Below, one piece after another: positions 1 to 6,190 of a DNA stretch of 8,069 nt; position 1 is the stretch's first letter; each line of letters starts with the position of its first letter. Position numbers and translations under genes: made by a program. The notes beneath the pieces were generated by a model. It did not search any database, had not been told where the DNA came from, and saw only the letters and a list, made by a program, of their open reading frames with translations. The stretch is from a bacterium MnTg04 (lineage in GTDB: Bacteria; Pseudomonadota; Gammaproteobacteria; Steroidobacterales; MnTg04). The stretch is taken from assembly GCA_008975185.1 (NCBI GenBank), contig BFAU01000079.1:1-8069 (forward strand), given 5' to 3'.

Positions 1-249
1 AAACGAAGTAGTGAAAATGACCGGCGGCGGTTCATCCATCTGCGCCAGGTGGGGGGCAGTTTCGATGCCGTCCATTCCCGGCATCCGAATCTCCAGCAAC
101 ACAAGATCCGGCTGCGTCGCGTCCGCCCGCTCAAGCGCTTCACGGCCGTTTGCCGCCTCGGCGACGACCTGCCAGTCGTCGTGTTCTTCGATCAGGCGTT
201 TCAGACGCTCCCGTGCCGGGGCCTCATCGTCGACGACGAGAATTTTCAT
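1..249 (-). CDS. algR: AlgR/LytTR-type response regulator, receiver domain (3' end cut by window)
   Basis: Partial gene: 83 codons from the ATG at 249 to the window edge, covering most of a CheY-like receiver domain. The N-terminus (MKILVVDDEAPARERL) matches the AlgR family, with the acidic pair D7/D8 and the conserved Thr at about T81. The segment DLVLLEIRMPG (48-58) is the phosphorylation loop, but residue 53 is Glu (codon GAG, 93-91) where AlgR and nearly all receivers have Asp. A LytTR DNA-binding domain would be expected beyond the edge, but this is not visible. The start is fixed by an ATGA overlap with the kinase stop codon, which implies translational coupling. The likely role is a transcription regulator paired with the upstream AlgZ-like kinase. 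The name algR is by similarity; other LytTR regulators such as YehT are possible. Confidence 0.85.
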   Translation of the reverse strand, partial: MKILVVDDEAPARERLKRLIEEHDDWQVVAEAANGREALERADATQPDLVLLEIRMPGMDGIETAPHLAQMDEPPPVIFTTSF

Positions 250-1328
250 TCCTCGTTTTCCACTACCGGCAGAAACAGCGAGATCCGGTATTTGCCCGGC
301 GTCTGTTCGACATCGACCCTGGCCTTTCCCGGGTAGGCCAGTTCGAGGCGTTGTCTGACATTGGCCAGCGCCAGCTGGTTTCCGGAATAGCTGGATTGGG
401 GGTTATCCTCATTCAGAGGATTGCTGATCCTGATCTCCATTTGATTCTTGTGGCGGAACCCTTCGATCAGTACTTCGCCGCCTTCGGGTAACGGCTCTAT
501 GCCATGGTAAATCGCATTTTCCAGTAATGGCTGGATCAGCAGACCGGGGACCAACGCACGCATCGGCAAGTCGTTGACCAGCCAACGAACCCGCAATCTT
601 TCGCCGAGCCTCAGTTGTTCGATACGCTGATAGATTCTCGAGACTTCGAGTTCTTCCTTGAGCGGTATGCGCTGACGCGAGTCGCTGAGGCTGACGCGGA
701 ACAGGTCCGCCAGATCCTCGATGGCCTCTTCTGCCCGTTCCGGGTTGCTGCGGGTCAGCGATGCGATCGTATTCATGCTGTTAAAGAGAAAATGTGGCCG
801 GATGCGTGCCTGCAATGCGTGGACGCGCGCCCTGGCCTCCATTTCCACATTGCGCTGCCACTGAAAATTTACGTAAAAATAACGCAGTATCAAGATGGCA
901 ATGATGACCGCGATGCCGAGGTTGCGCACGAGCAGTGCGCCATGATCGTCGGGAAAAATGGTTCCTGCCAGCCCTTGACCGGCTGCATACTTGCCCAGGG
1001 CCCATGCCATTTCTGAAATTGCCAGGGTGATCAGCACGATTATTGCAAACGCTACCAGCGTGACGGTAGACAGGCTCGACCGGGCGAGAAAAGGGCGCAC
1101 AAAACAAAGGCTTGCGGCGCCTGCCAGCGCAGCCCACATCAAGAAGAACGAAGTATTGGCCAATTCCAGCCAAAAATTCCCTTCGCTGACAAAACGGGCC
1201 AGCGTGTAAACAATCGCGACCAATTCGGCCATCAGCACGATTGCCAGTACGTTGCGCTGGGTACAAAGGTCGGGAAGATAGCAGTGGCCTTCCTCCTTGC
1301 CCAGGACCTGATTGTCTGATTCATTCAT
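246..1328 (-). CDS. algZ: AlgZ/FimS-type sensor histidine kinase (LytS/YehU family)
   Basis: A 360-residue inner-membrane sensor kinase. About four hydrophobic membrane segments are visible (roughly 26-46, 57-78, 86-111, 132-152), followed by a basic/acidic linker and a His_kinase domain with phosphoacceptor H179 in RPHFLFNSMN. The ATPase domain has an N-box (LLIQPLLENAIYHG, N271). The downstream ATP-lid motifs are degenerate: SNPL (302-305) stands where DxGxG is usual, and GNQLALANV (316-324) is a weak G2 box. AlgZ/FimS proteins are known as unorthodox kinases lacking some canonical motifs, so this fits the family. The N-terminal YLPDLC stretch before the first membrane segment also looks AlgZ-like. 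The start ATG at 1328 overlaps the end of the dehydrogenase gene by 8 nt, and the stop overlaps the regulator start by 4 nt. The input signal is unknown. Confidence 0.88.
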   Translation of the reverse strand: MNESDNQVLGKEEGHCYLPDLCTQRNVLAIVLMAELVAIVYTLARFVSEGNFWLELANTSFFLMWAALAGAASLCFVRPFLARSSLSTVTLVAFAIIVLITLAISEMAWALGKYAAGQGLAGTIFPDDHGALLVRNLGIAVIIAILILRYFYVNFQWQRNVEMEARARVHALQARIRPHFLFNSMNTIASLTRSNPERAEEAIEDLADLFRVSLSDSRQRIPLKEELEVSRIYQRIEQLRLGERLRVRWLVNDLPMRALVPGLLIQPLLENAIYHGIEPLPEGGEVLIEGFRHKNQMEIRISNPLNEDNPQSSYSGNQLALANVRQRLELAYPGKARVDVEQTPGKYRISLFLPVVENEE

Positions 1329-2214
1329 TGGCGGTCATCTTTTCCGGGCTTTGGGCGAACATTCTTTCCTTGATGCGGAATAATGATGAAATGTCTTCAT
1401 CGCGATAACCATCGTCGAGCAAGCGCTGATAATGGTGCATGGTCATCTCCACGAGAGGCAACCTGGTTCCGCTGCTTGCCGCCATTTCGCGGCATATTGC
1501 CAGGTCCTTCTGGTGCAGTTCGACTTTAAACCCCAAAGGATACTTATCTTTCACCATATTCGGCCCGCGGTGACTCAGGAACCAGCAACCAGCGGCCCCC
1601 GCCCCCAACAGGTCGATCAAATCCTCCAGCGGCAAGCCCTGTGATTTCGCGAATGCCATGGCTTCGGTTACCGCCTGGTTGATCCCGGCGACCATGATCT
1701 GGTTGGTCGCCTTGCTCGCCTGGCCGGCGCCGCTCGGGCCCATATGAACGATCTTGCCGCCCATGGCATCCAGCACCGGTGCTGCCCGCTGAAAAGCGGA
1801 TTCTTCCCCGCCGACCATGATTGCCAGTGTGCCATCGATCGCACCTTCGGTGCCGCCGCTGACCGGGCAATCCAGGAAACCGGCTGCGTGTTCTTTCAGC
1901 AAGGCAGCCGCTTCCCGGGCCGTCGCAGCCGCGACGGTAGAGCAGTCGATTACCAGGGCCCGGGCGCGCAGTGAGCCGGCTAGCTGCCGACAAAGCGCCA
2001 TTACATCCGCATCGGCCGATACACATAGCACGATGGCGTCGCATTCCGCGGCAAGGGCTGCCGGCGTTTTCGCATGCAAACAGCCGTGTTCACCCGCAAA
2101 CGCAGCCGCTTTTTCGGCGCTCCGGTTCCACACGCCGTGCAGCAGCCCCTGCCGCTGGAGGTTTGTCGCCATCGGCAGCCCCATGGCGCCCAGTCCGATA
2201 AATCCTGTTTTCAT
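1321..2214 (-). CDS. NAD(P)-dependent beta-hydroxyacid dehydrogenase (3-hydroxyisobutyrate dehydrogenase / GarR / GLYR family)
   Basis: A complete 297-residue cytoplasmic oxidoreductase, the usual length for this family. The N-terminal Rossmann fold starts with GLGAMG (7-12). N30-R31 at the end of the second beta strand is typical of members preferring NADPH, which is an inference. The substrate-binding signature is DCPVSGGTEGAIDGTL (115-130), and the catalytic Lys is K168 in GAGQASKATNQ. The all-alpha C-terminal domain contains HQKDL. Known members reduce or oxidise small 3-hydroxyacids or semialdehydes (3-hydroxyisobutyrate, tartronate semialdehyde, succinic semialdehyde); the substrate cannot be read from the sequence, so no symbol is given. 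The start at 2214 places the Rossmann motif correctly, but the Shine-Dalgarno match is weak (GGAAA about 11 nt upstream). It lies 40 nt after speA and overlaps the kinase gene by 8 nt, so it is probably co-transcribed with both. Confidence 0.85.
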   Translation of the reverse strand: MKTGFIGLGAMGLPMATNLQRQGLLHGVWNRSAEKAAAFAGEHGCLHAKTPAALAAECDAIVLCVSADADVMALCRQLAGSLRARALVIDCSTVAAATAREAAALLKEHAAGFLDCPVSGGTEGAIDGTLAIMVGGEESAFQRAAPVLDAMGGKIVHMGPSGAGQASKATNQIMVAGINQAVTEAMAFAKSQGLPLEDLIDLLGAGAAGCWFLSHRGPNMVKDKYPLGFKVELHQKDLAICREMAASSGTRLPLVEMTMHHYQRLLDDGYRDEDISSLFRIKERMFAQSPEKMTANE

Positions 2215-2254
2215 AAGCAGTGGTTTCCGTTAACCGCGGATCGCCGATGGGCCG

Positions 2255-4123
2255 CTACCGGCCTCCAAAGTAGGTGCTGGATCTCAGCACATTCTCAAAT
2301 TGTTCCAGGTACCGTGTTTTTTCCTCGTCCGCCAAATCGCTGTCCTGCAGTTTACCCCGCAACACAGCCAATAGTCCGTCCGCTTCGAAATGTACGTAAC
2401 GCAATACTTCTCCCGCGGTATCGGCCGGTTCGGCATGAACCAGCCTGAAATTGCCATCATCGTCTGTTTCGACATCCACAGAATCGGTGTCGCCAAAGAG
2501 ATTGTGCATGTCGCCGAGGATTTCCTGGTACGCGCCGACCAGAAATATGCCCAGCAGATAGCTCTCGTTTTCGGCCAGGTCGTGTACCGCGAGCGTATTG
2601 CCAAGACCGTCTCGGCCGATATAACTGTCTATCCTGCCATCGGAGTCGCAGGTCAGATCGCACAATACCGCCCGCTGGTTCGGCTCCTCGGTCAGCCGTT
2701 GCAACGGCATGATCGGAAAAACCTGGTTCAGCGCCCAGATGTCCGGCAGCGACTGGAATACCGAAAGATTTACAAAAAACCGCCGCGCCAGTCTTCCGCG
2801 AAGCTCGGCCAGCAGGCCCGGCTGCAGATCCGGTGATGCTTCCAGGTGGTCGCGCAGGCGCATGCAGACTTGTCGTTCCAGTTGTTCTGCCTGGGATCGC
2901 TGGGCCAGATCGATATGACCAGTGCTGAAAGCGTCCACGGCGCTGGCCAGGGCTGTATTTGAATCGTCGTGTATGCGATCGCAGTTGCTATCGTCGATCT
3001 CGGTATTCGAAAGTTCGAAAAGCTGCAGCACGGCCGGAGCCAGGGAGCCTGGTTGCACTGCGGCCGCGATCGCCGGCGGAGACTCCTGGTCCACGACCTG
3101 CGTGATCATCACGGCATGGTGTGCTGTCAGCGCGCGGCCGGATTCGGTATACAACTCCGGACAGGGTTGCCGCGCCGCCGCACAGCTATTTGCCACGGTC
3201 TCGACCAGGACCTTCGCGTATTCCGGCAAGCCGTAGTTCATGGAGAAAATATCCGTCTTCCCCATGCCGTCGTAATTTACGCCCAGGCCCCCACCAAGAT
3301 CCAGCGTCGCCACCGGAAACCCCTGCCCGCGTAATTCCGTATAAAAACTGGCTGCCTCCTCAACGCCTTGCGCAATATCTTCGAGGCTCGATATCTGCGA
3401 CCCGAGGTGCACATGCAACAGCTGCAGCGATTCCTCCAGGCCGGCCCCGCGCACCCGCTCCATCGCCTCGAGCATCTGCGTGGCGGAGAATCCGAACTTG
3501 GATTTTTCGCCACCGGAATTTTGCCAGTGCCCTTTGCTGATGCGCGAAAGGCGAGCGCGCAGGCCGAGCAAGGGCCGGACGCCCAGTTGCCGGCTCTCGT
3601 CGATCAGTAAATCCAGTTCCGACAGTTTTTCCAGGACCAGGTAACAGCGATATCCCATGCGAGTCGCGATCAACCCCAGCCGGACATAATCGCGGTCCTT
3701 GTAACCATTACAGACGATGATACCGCCAGCCTGCGAGGCGGCCAGCACTACCATCAGTTCCGGTTTGCTGCCGCATTCGAAACCGGCGCCGGCACAGCCC
3801 GCGATCGTCTCGACTACGCTGCGTTGCTGGTTGACCTTGATCGGATAGATCGGATGGTAGGCTGCGGCATACTTGCAGGCTGAAATCGCGTCGCCGAATG
3901 CCTGGTCCAGCGATGCTACGCGATGTCTCAGGATATCGTTAAAGCGCACCAGCAATGGCAAGTTCAGATTTCGTTTGCCGGCTGCCCGGATCACATCCGC
4001 GAGAACGATACCGGGCGTCTGTTCGTCGGCATCTGGCTGGACGACAAACTCACCGTTGCTGCCGACCCGAAAATAGCCTTCGCCCCAATGTGGCACGCGA
4101 TACTGTCGATTGGCATCCACCAT
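2255..4123 (-). CDS. speA: biosynthetic arginine decarboxylase (PLP-dependent)
   Basis: Converts L-arginine to agmatine and CO2, the first step of the agmatine route to putrescine. The protein has 622 residues from the chosen start. Diagnostic segments run the length of SpeA: an N-terminal WGEGYF (13-18), the PLP-binding lysine K96 in YPIKVNQ, a glycine-rich GGGLGVNYDG at about 277-286, TESGRALTAHHAV in the middle, and near the C-terminus LCDLTCDSDGRID and GAYQEILGDMHNLFGD. These match the fold-III alanine-racemase-like barrel of long arginine decarboxylases. The reading frame is open upstream to an ATG at 4237, but that extension runs through the intergenic palindrome. The ATG at 4123 has a clear AAAAGGA site 7 nt upstream and begins just before the conserved N-terminus, so it is preferred. 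It diverges from speE and is first in the probable operon with the dehydrogenase, kinase and regulator. Confidence 0.96.
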   Translation of the reverse strand: MVDANRQYRVPHWGEGYFRVGSNGEFVVQPDADEQTPGIVLADVIRAAGKRNLNLPLLVRFNDILRHRVASLDQAFGDAISACKYAAAYHPIYPIKVNQQRSVVETIAGCAGAGFECGSKPELMVVLAASQAGGIIVCNGYKDRDYVRLGLIATRMGYRCYLVLEKLSELDLLIDESRQLGVRPLLGLRARLSRISKGHWQNSGGEKSKFGFSATQMLEAMERVRGAGLEESLQLLHVHLGSQISSLEDIAQGVEEAASFYTELRGQGFPVATLDLGGGLGVNYDGMGKTDIFSMNYGLPEYAKVLVETVANSCAAARQPCPELYTESGRALTAHHAVMITQVVDQESPPAIAAAVQPGSLAPAVLQLFELSNTEIDDSNCDRIHDDSNTALASAVDAFSTGHIDLAQRSQAEQLERQVCMRLRDHLEASPDLQPGLLAELRGRLARRFFVNLSVFQSLPDIWALNQVFPIMPLQRLTEEPNQRAVLCDLTCDSDGRIDSYIGRDGLGNTLAVHDLAENESYLLGIFLVGAYQEILGDMHNLFGDTDSVDVETDDDGNFRLVHAEPADTAGEVLRYVHFEADGLLAVLRGKLQDSDLADEEKTRYLEQFENVLRSSTYFGGR

Positions 4124-4130
4124 TGGTGCG

Positions 4131-4137
4131 TCCTTTT
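4131..4137 (-). promoter_or_regulatory. Ribosome binding site deciding the speA start
   Basis: AAAAGGA on the minus strand, 7 nt before the ATG at 4123. It is the best Shine-Dalgarno match in the upstream region and argues against the longer frame starting at 4237, whose extra residues are encoded partly by repeat DNA. Confidence 0.7.
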
Positions 4138-4166
4138 GCTGGCCGGTCGTCTGTCGTGCGGATTGG

Positions 4167-4195
4167 ATTATAGCGAAGGACCAGGAGCCTGTCGG
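4167..4195 (-). promoter_or_regulatory. Putative sigma-70 promoter of speA
   Basis: On the minus strand there is a perfect TATAAT (4172-4167). Exactly 17 nt upstream is CCGACA (4195-4190), which matches TTGACA at four of six positions. Transcription would start near 4160, giving a leader of about 37 nt that contains the ribosome binding site. The -35 hexamer lies inside the left arm of the palindromic element, while the -10 lies outside it. Predicted from sequence only. Confidence 0.55.
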
Positions 4196-4345
4196 GCTTA
4201 GGTGTTCGTAGCGAGGCGTGTGGGGAATCGAGGTCATTTTTTCGATCGTTTGAGGCGAATAGTGGTTCTATTCAACAAAAAGGATCGGAAAAATGGGCCG
4301 ATTACCCGCCGCCGCAGTAGAATATCCTAAGTCCGACAGGCTCCT
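4183..4345. repeat. 163-bp concentric palindromic element (MITE/REPIN-like) between speA and speE
   Basis: The outer terminal inverted repeats are 20 bp: AGGAGCCTGTCGGGCTTAGG (4183-4202) and CCTAAGTCCGACAGGCTCCT (4326-4345), with 19 of 20 positions complementary. A middle inverted repeat (4236-4247 with 4283-4294, 11 of 12) and an inner one (4257-4262 with 4268-4273, GAATAG/CTATTC, 5-nt loop) share the same centre, about 4264-4265. The DNA between outer and middle arms is also recognisably, though imperfectly, symmetric. There is no coding capacity and no clear target-site duplication. The ends recur at 6429-6473, showing a dispersed family. It could be a non-autonomous transposable element or a REP-type doublet; which one cannot be decided here. 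Confidence 0.75.
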
Positions 4346-4350
4346 ATAAT
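4345..4350 (+). promoter_or_regulatory. Putative -10 box of speE
   Basis: A perfect TATAAT starts on the last base of the palindromic element. A start near 4357 would leave a leader of about 27 nt before the speE ATG, which carries a GGAG (4373-4376) 7 nt before the start codon. No convincing -35 hexamer is seen at 16-18 nt spacing (AT-rich ATATCC at 17 nt), so an activator or a weak promoter is possible. Confidence 0.45.
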
Positions 4351-4383
4351 AACGGCTTGTTTTGCGGTGGTTGGAGTGAGGAT

Positions 4384-5241
4384 ATGGCCCTGGACAAAAA
4401 CTGGTTCGTCGAGGTCGCCCCGGAAGCGGGTTTTGCGCAGGCTTTGAAGATTCGGGGAAAGTTGCACGAGGAGCAAACGCCGTACCAGAAGCTGGAGATT
4501 TTCGATACCGAGGACTGGGGAAACCTGATGACGCTCGATGGCCTGGTCATGCTGACCGCCAGGGATAATTTCGTTTATCACGAGATGATGAGCCACCCCC
4601 CGGTCATGACTCATCCGGCCCCGCGGCGCGTGGCGATAGTCGGGGGCGGCGATTGCGGCACACTGCGCGAAGTCCTGCGGCACCCGGCGATCGAGAAAGT
4701 GTTCCAGATAGAAATCGATGAAGCGGTGACCCGTGCCGCGGAAAGGTATTTTCCTGAACTGACCGAAGCGAACGACGACCCGCGCGCGGAACTGTTGTTT
4801 GGCGATGCGATCGAGTGGATGAAACGACAGGAACCGGGTTCGCTCGATGTAGTCATCGTTGACAGCACCGATCCGGTGGGACCGGCTGTGGGACTTTTCC
4901 AGCGTGCGTTCTATGCCGATTGTTTGCAGGCACTGGGAACCACCGGCGTCCTGGCACAGCAAAGCGAGTCTCCCTTGTTGCACCTGGATACCCTCAAGGC
5001 GATGCGTGCCGAGATGAAAGCGGCGGGCTTTGAGCAATTACGCACCTATCAGTTTTGTCAGCCGACCTATCCTTCAGGGTGGTGGTCGGCGACGCTGGCC
5101 GGAATCGGCGTGGACCTGCGGGATTTTCGCGAGCAGGATGCGCGTGAACTGCCATTCACGGGGCATTATTACTCAGCGGATATGCACCGGGGCAGCATGG
5201 CGATGCCGCCATTCATCGAGAGGGCCTTGGCCGAAGGTTAA
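4384..5241 (+). CDS. speE: spermidine synthase (polyamine aminopropyltransferase)
   Basis: Transfers the aminopropyl group of decarboxylated S-adenosylmethionine to putrescine, giving spermidine and methylthioadenosine. The 285-residue length is typical of bacterial SpeE. An N-terminal beta-strand domain containing YQKLEIF (34-40) and DNFVYHEM (61-68) is followed by a Rossmann methyltransferase-like domain. Visible motifs are GGGDCGTLREVLRH (87-100), EID (110-112) for the nucleoside ribose, GDA (140-142), and the catalytic Asp D160 in DSTDPVGPA, then QPTYPSGWWSA near the C-terminus. The usual GGGDGG has Cys at position 91. The ATG at 4384 is chosen because it has GGAG at 7 nt and the family N-terminus; an upstream in-frame start at 4357 would add nine unconserved residues. 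It diverges from speA, so two polyamine steps share one regulatory region. speD and speB are not in the window. Confidence 0.96.
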   Translation: MALDKNWFVEVAPEAGFAQALKIRGKLHEEQTPYQKLEIFDTEDWGNLMTLDGLVMLTARDNFVYHEMMSHPPVMTHPAPRRVAIVGGGDCGTLREVLRHPAIEKVFQIEIDEAVTRAAERYFPELTEANDDPRAELLFGDAIEWMKRQEPGSLDVVIVDSTDPVGPAVGLFQRAFYADCLQALGTTGVLAQQSESPLLHLDTLKAMRAEMKAAGFEQLRTYQFCQPTYPSGWWSATLAGIGVDLRDFREQDARELPFTGHYYSADMHRGSMAMPPFIERALAEG

Positions 5242-5283
5242 ATCGACCGACACGCTCTGTGACCGATCGGGCGATCAGATTTC

Positions 5284-5733
5284 CTAGCCGCACCACTCGT
5301 CAATATCGGTCCGGGCCTTGGCTCGCAGCGCATCGGTTTCCTCGGAAGAAAGGTACTCCCGGCCACCGTCCGCGGTCGGCTTGAACAGCCGCGGTGCATT
5401 GTAGTAGGTGTCGTAAATTTCCTTGGCCTTCGCGCAATTTGCCTTGGCTGTTTGACGATCTTCACTTTTCTGCGTGCTTTCCTCAGCATCCGCTTCCTGG
5501 CGCAGACGATCGCCTTTCCGACGTTCGCGCTCCAGGGCAATAGTTTTCTTGCGTTGCTTGGCAATGGCAGCCTGGTCGGTGGGTTTGGATTCGATTTCCA
5601 ACAGCACCGCGTTTTCAGACGCCGGGTAATCGCTGTAGTGAACCACTCCATCGGCGTCCGTCCACATCCATATTGCGGCGTTGGCGCCGATCCAAACGCT
5701 CAGTCCCAGCAGAATTAAAGCCAGCTTTTTCAT
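5284..5733 (-). CDS. Secreted DUF4124-domain protein
   Basis: A 149-residue protein of unknown function. The N-terminus is a clear Sec signal peptide (MKKLALILLGLSVWIGANAA, cleavage likely after residue 20), so the mature protein should be periplasmic. Immediately after it, WMWTDADGVVHYSDYP (22-37) is the DUF4124 signature, a short beta motif usually found after a signal peptide. Residues about 55-105 are highly charged and probably helical or coiled-coil. The C-terminal part (YYNAPRLF, DGGREYLSSEETDALRAKAR) resembles the tail of many gammaproteobacterial DUF4124 proteins. C100 and C148 could form a disulfide. The start at 5733 is preferred to an in-frame one at 5784 because it gives the signal peptide and has AGGAGG (11 nt) and AGGA (nearer) upstream. 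It begins 25 nt after the glnK stop and may be co-transcribed with it. Confidence 0.85.
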   Translation of the reverse strand: MKKLALILLGLSVWIGANAAIWMWTDADGVVHYSDYPASENAVLLEIESKPTDQAAIAKQRKKTIALERERRKGDRLRQEADAEESTQKSEDRQTAKANCAKAKEIYDTYYNAPRLFKPTADGGREYLSSEETDALRAKARTDIDEWCG

Positions 5734-5758
5734 CGTTCCTGTCGCCTCCTGGTGCCGG

Positions 5759-6097
5759 TCATAGCGCTTCCTCGCCTGTTTCACCGGTCCTTATGCGTAT
5801 CGCCTGTTCCAGATCGGTGACAAATATTTTTCCGTCACCGATTTTTCCTGTCCGTGCGACATTGGTGATCGCCTCAACGACCTGTTCCAGCAAATCCGCC
5901 GATACCGCCAGTTCGATCTTCATTTTCGGTAGAAAATCAACGACATACTCGGCGCCACGGTAAAGCTCAGTATGGCCTTTCTGGCGCCCGAAACCCTTGA
6001 CCTCCGTCACAGTAATGCCCTGAACTCCAACCTCTGCCAGCGCTTCGCGTACATCATCGAGCTTAAATGGCTTGATAATGGCTGTTACCATTTTCAT
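5759..6097 (-). CDS. glnK: P-II nitrogen regulatory protein (GlnK/GlnB type)
   Basis: A 112-residue trimeric signal protein that senses ATP/ADP and 2-oxoglutarate and, in proteobacteria, is uridylylated by GlnD. The sequence is nearly canonical: MKMVTAIIKPFKLDDVREAL at the N-terminus, the T-loop with uridylylation site Y51 (GHTELYRGAEY), the B-loop TGKIGDGKIF, and the C-loop RIRTGE. GlnK and GlnB cannot be separated with certainty from sequence; the residues near the start and end favour GlnK. An amtB gene, the usual partner of glnK, is not adjacent: the next gene on the strand encodes the DUF4124 protein. The start ATG at 6097 has GGAG 8 nt upstream. No sigma-54 promoter (TGGCAC-N5-TTGCA type) is visible in the upstream gap. 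Confidence 0.93.
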   Translation of the reverse strand: MKMVTAIIKPFKLDDVREALAEVGVQGITVTEVKGFGRQKGHTELYRGAEYVVDFLPKMKIELAVSADLLEQVVEAITNVARTGKIGDGKIFVTDLEQAIRIRTGETGEEAL

Positions 6098-6099
6098 TC

Positions 6100-6131
6100 A
6101 GACTGCTCCGCATCGACACGGGGTGCAGTCT
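6100..6131 (-). promoter_or_regulatory. Inverted repeat in the glnK leader
   Basis: AGACTGC (6100-6106) and GCAGTCT (6125-6131) are perfect 7-bp inverted repeats with an 18-nt spacer. In the glnK transcript the second arm lies between the GGAG ribosome binding site and the ATG, so a hairpin would place the binding site at the base of its loop. It could instead be an operator. A TAGACT -10-like hexamer on the minus strand (6133-6128) overlaps the far arm. Confidence 0.4.
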
Positions 6132-6140
6132 AACACTCAC

Positions 6141-6165
6141 CCCGGCGCTGGAAAACGGCGCCGGG
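6141..6165. other. GC-rich hairpin between glnK and ubiK
   Basis: A perfect 8-bp stem, CCCGGCGC (6141-6148) with GCGCCGGG (6158-6165), around a 9-nt loop. It lies in the divergent gap, 25 nt before the ubiK start and upstream of glnK. No T-run follows on either strand at the right distance for an intrinsic terminator, so its role is unknown (operator, leader structure of ubiK, or chance in GC-rich DNA). Confidence 0.45.
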
Positions 6166-6190
6166 AGCTACCACAAGCCGGGGTAAAACC

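Noticed and set aside
1321..1328. Frameshift between the dehydrogenase and the kinase
   Set aside because: Both proteins are full length with proper ends; the ATGAATGA overlap is a normal operon junction.
3045..3060. GGGAGCCTGG within speA as a third copy of the repeat end
   Set aside because: Only about 8 bases resemble the arm, with no extension or inverted partner; it is coding sequence.
4124..4237. N-terminal extension of speA to an ATG at 4237
   Set aside because: The extra 38 residues are unlike SpeA and cross the palindromic element and the predicted promoter; the ATG at 4123 has a good ribosome binding site.
4183..4345. The palindrome as a CRISPR or a tandem repeat array
   Set aside because: The repeats are inverted and concentric, not direct and regularly spaced.
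4327..5037. A 236-codon open frame on the minus strand inside speE
   Set aside because: It is antisense to a clear speE, shows no recognisable domain, and long antisense frames are common in GC-rich genes.
5242..5283. Possible terminator between the converging speE and DUF4124 genes
   Set aside because: Only a 4-bp GATC stem with a GGGC loop followed by AGATTT is seen; too weak to call.
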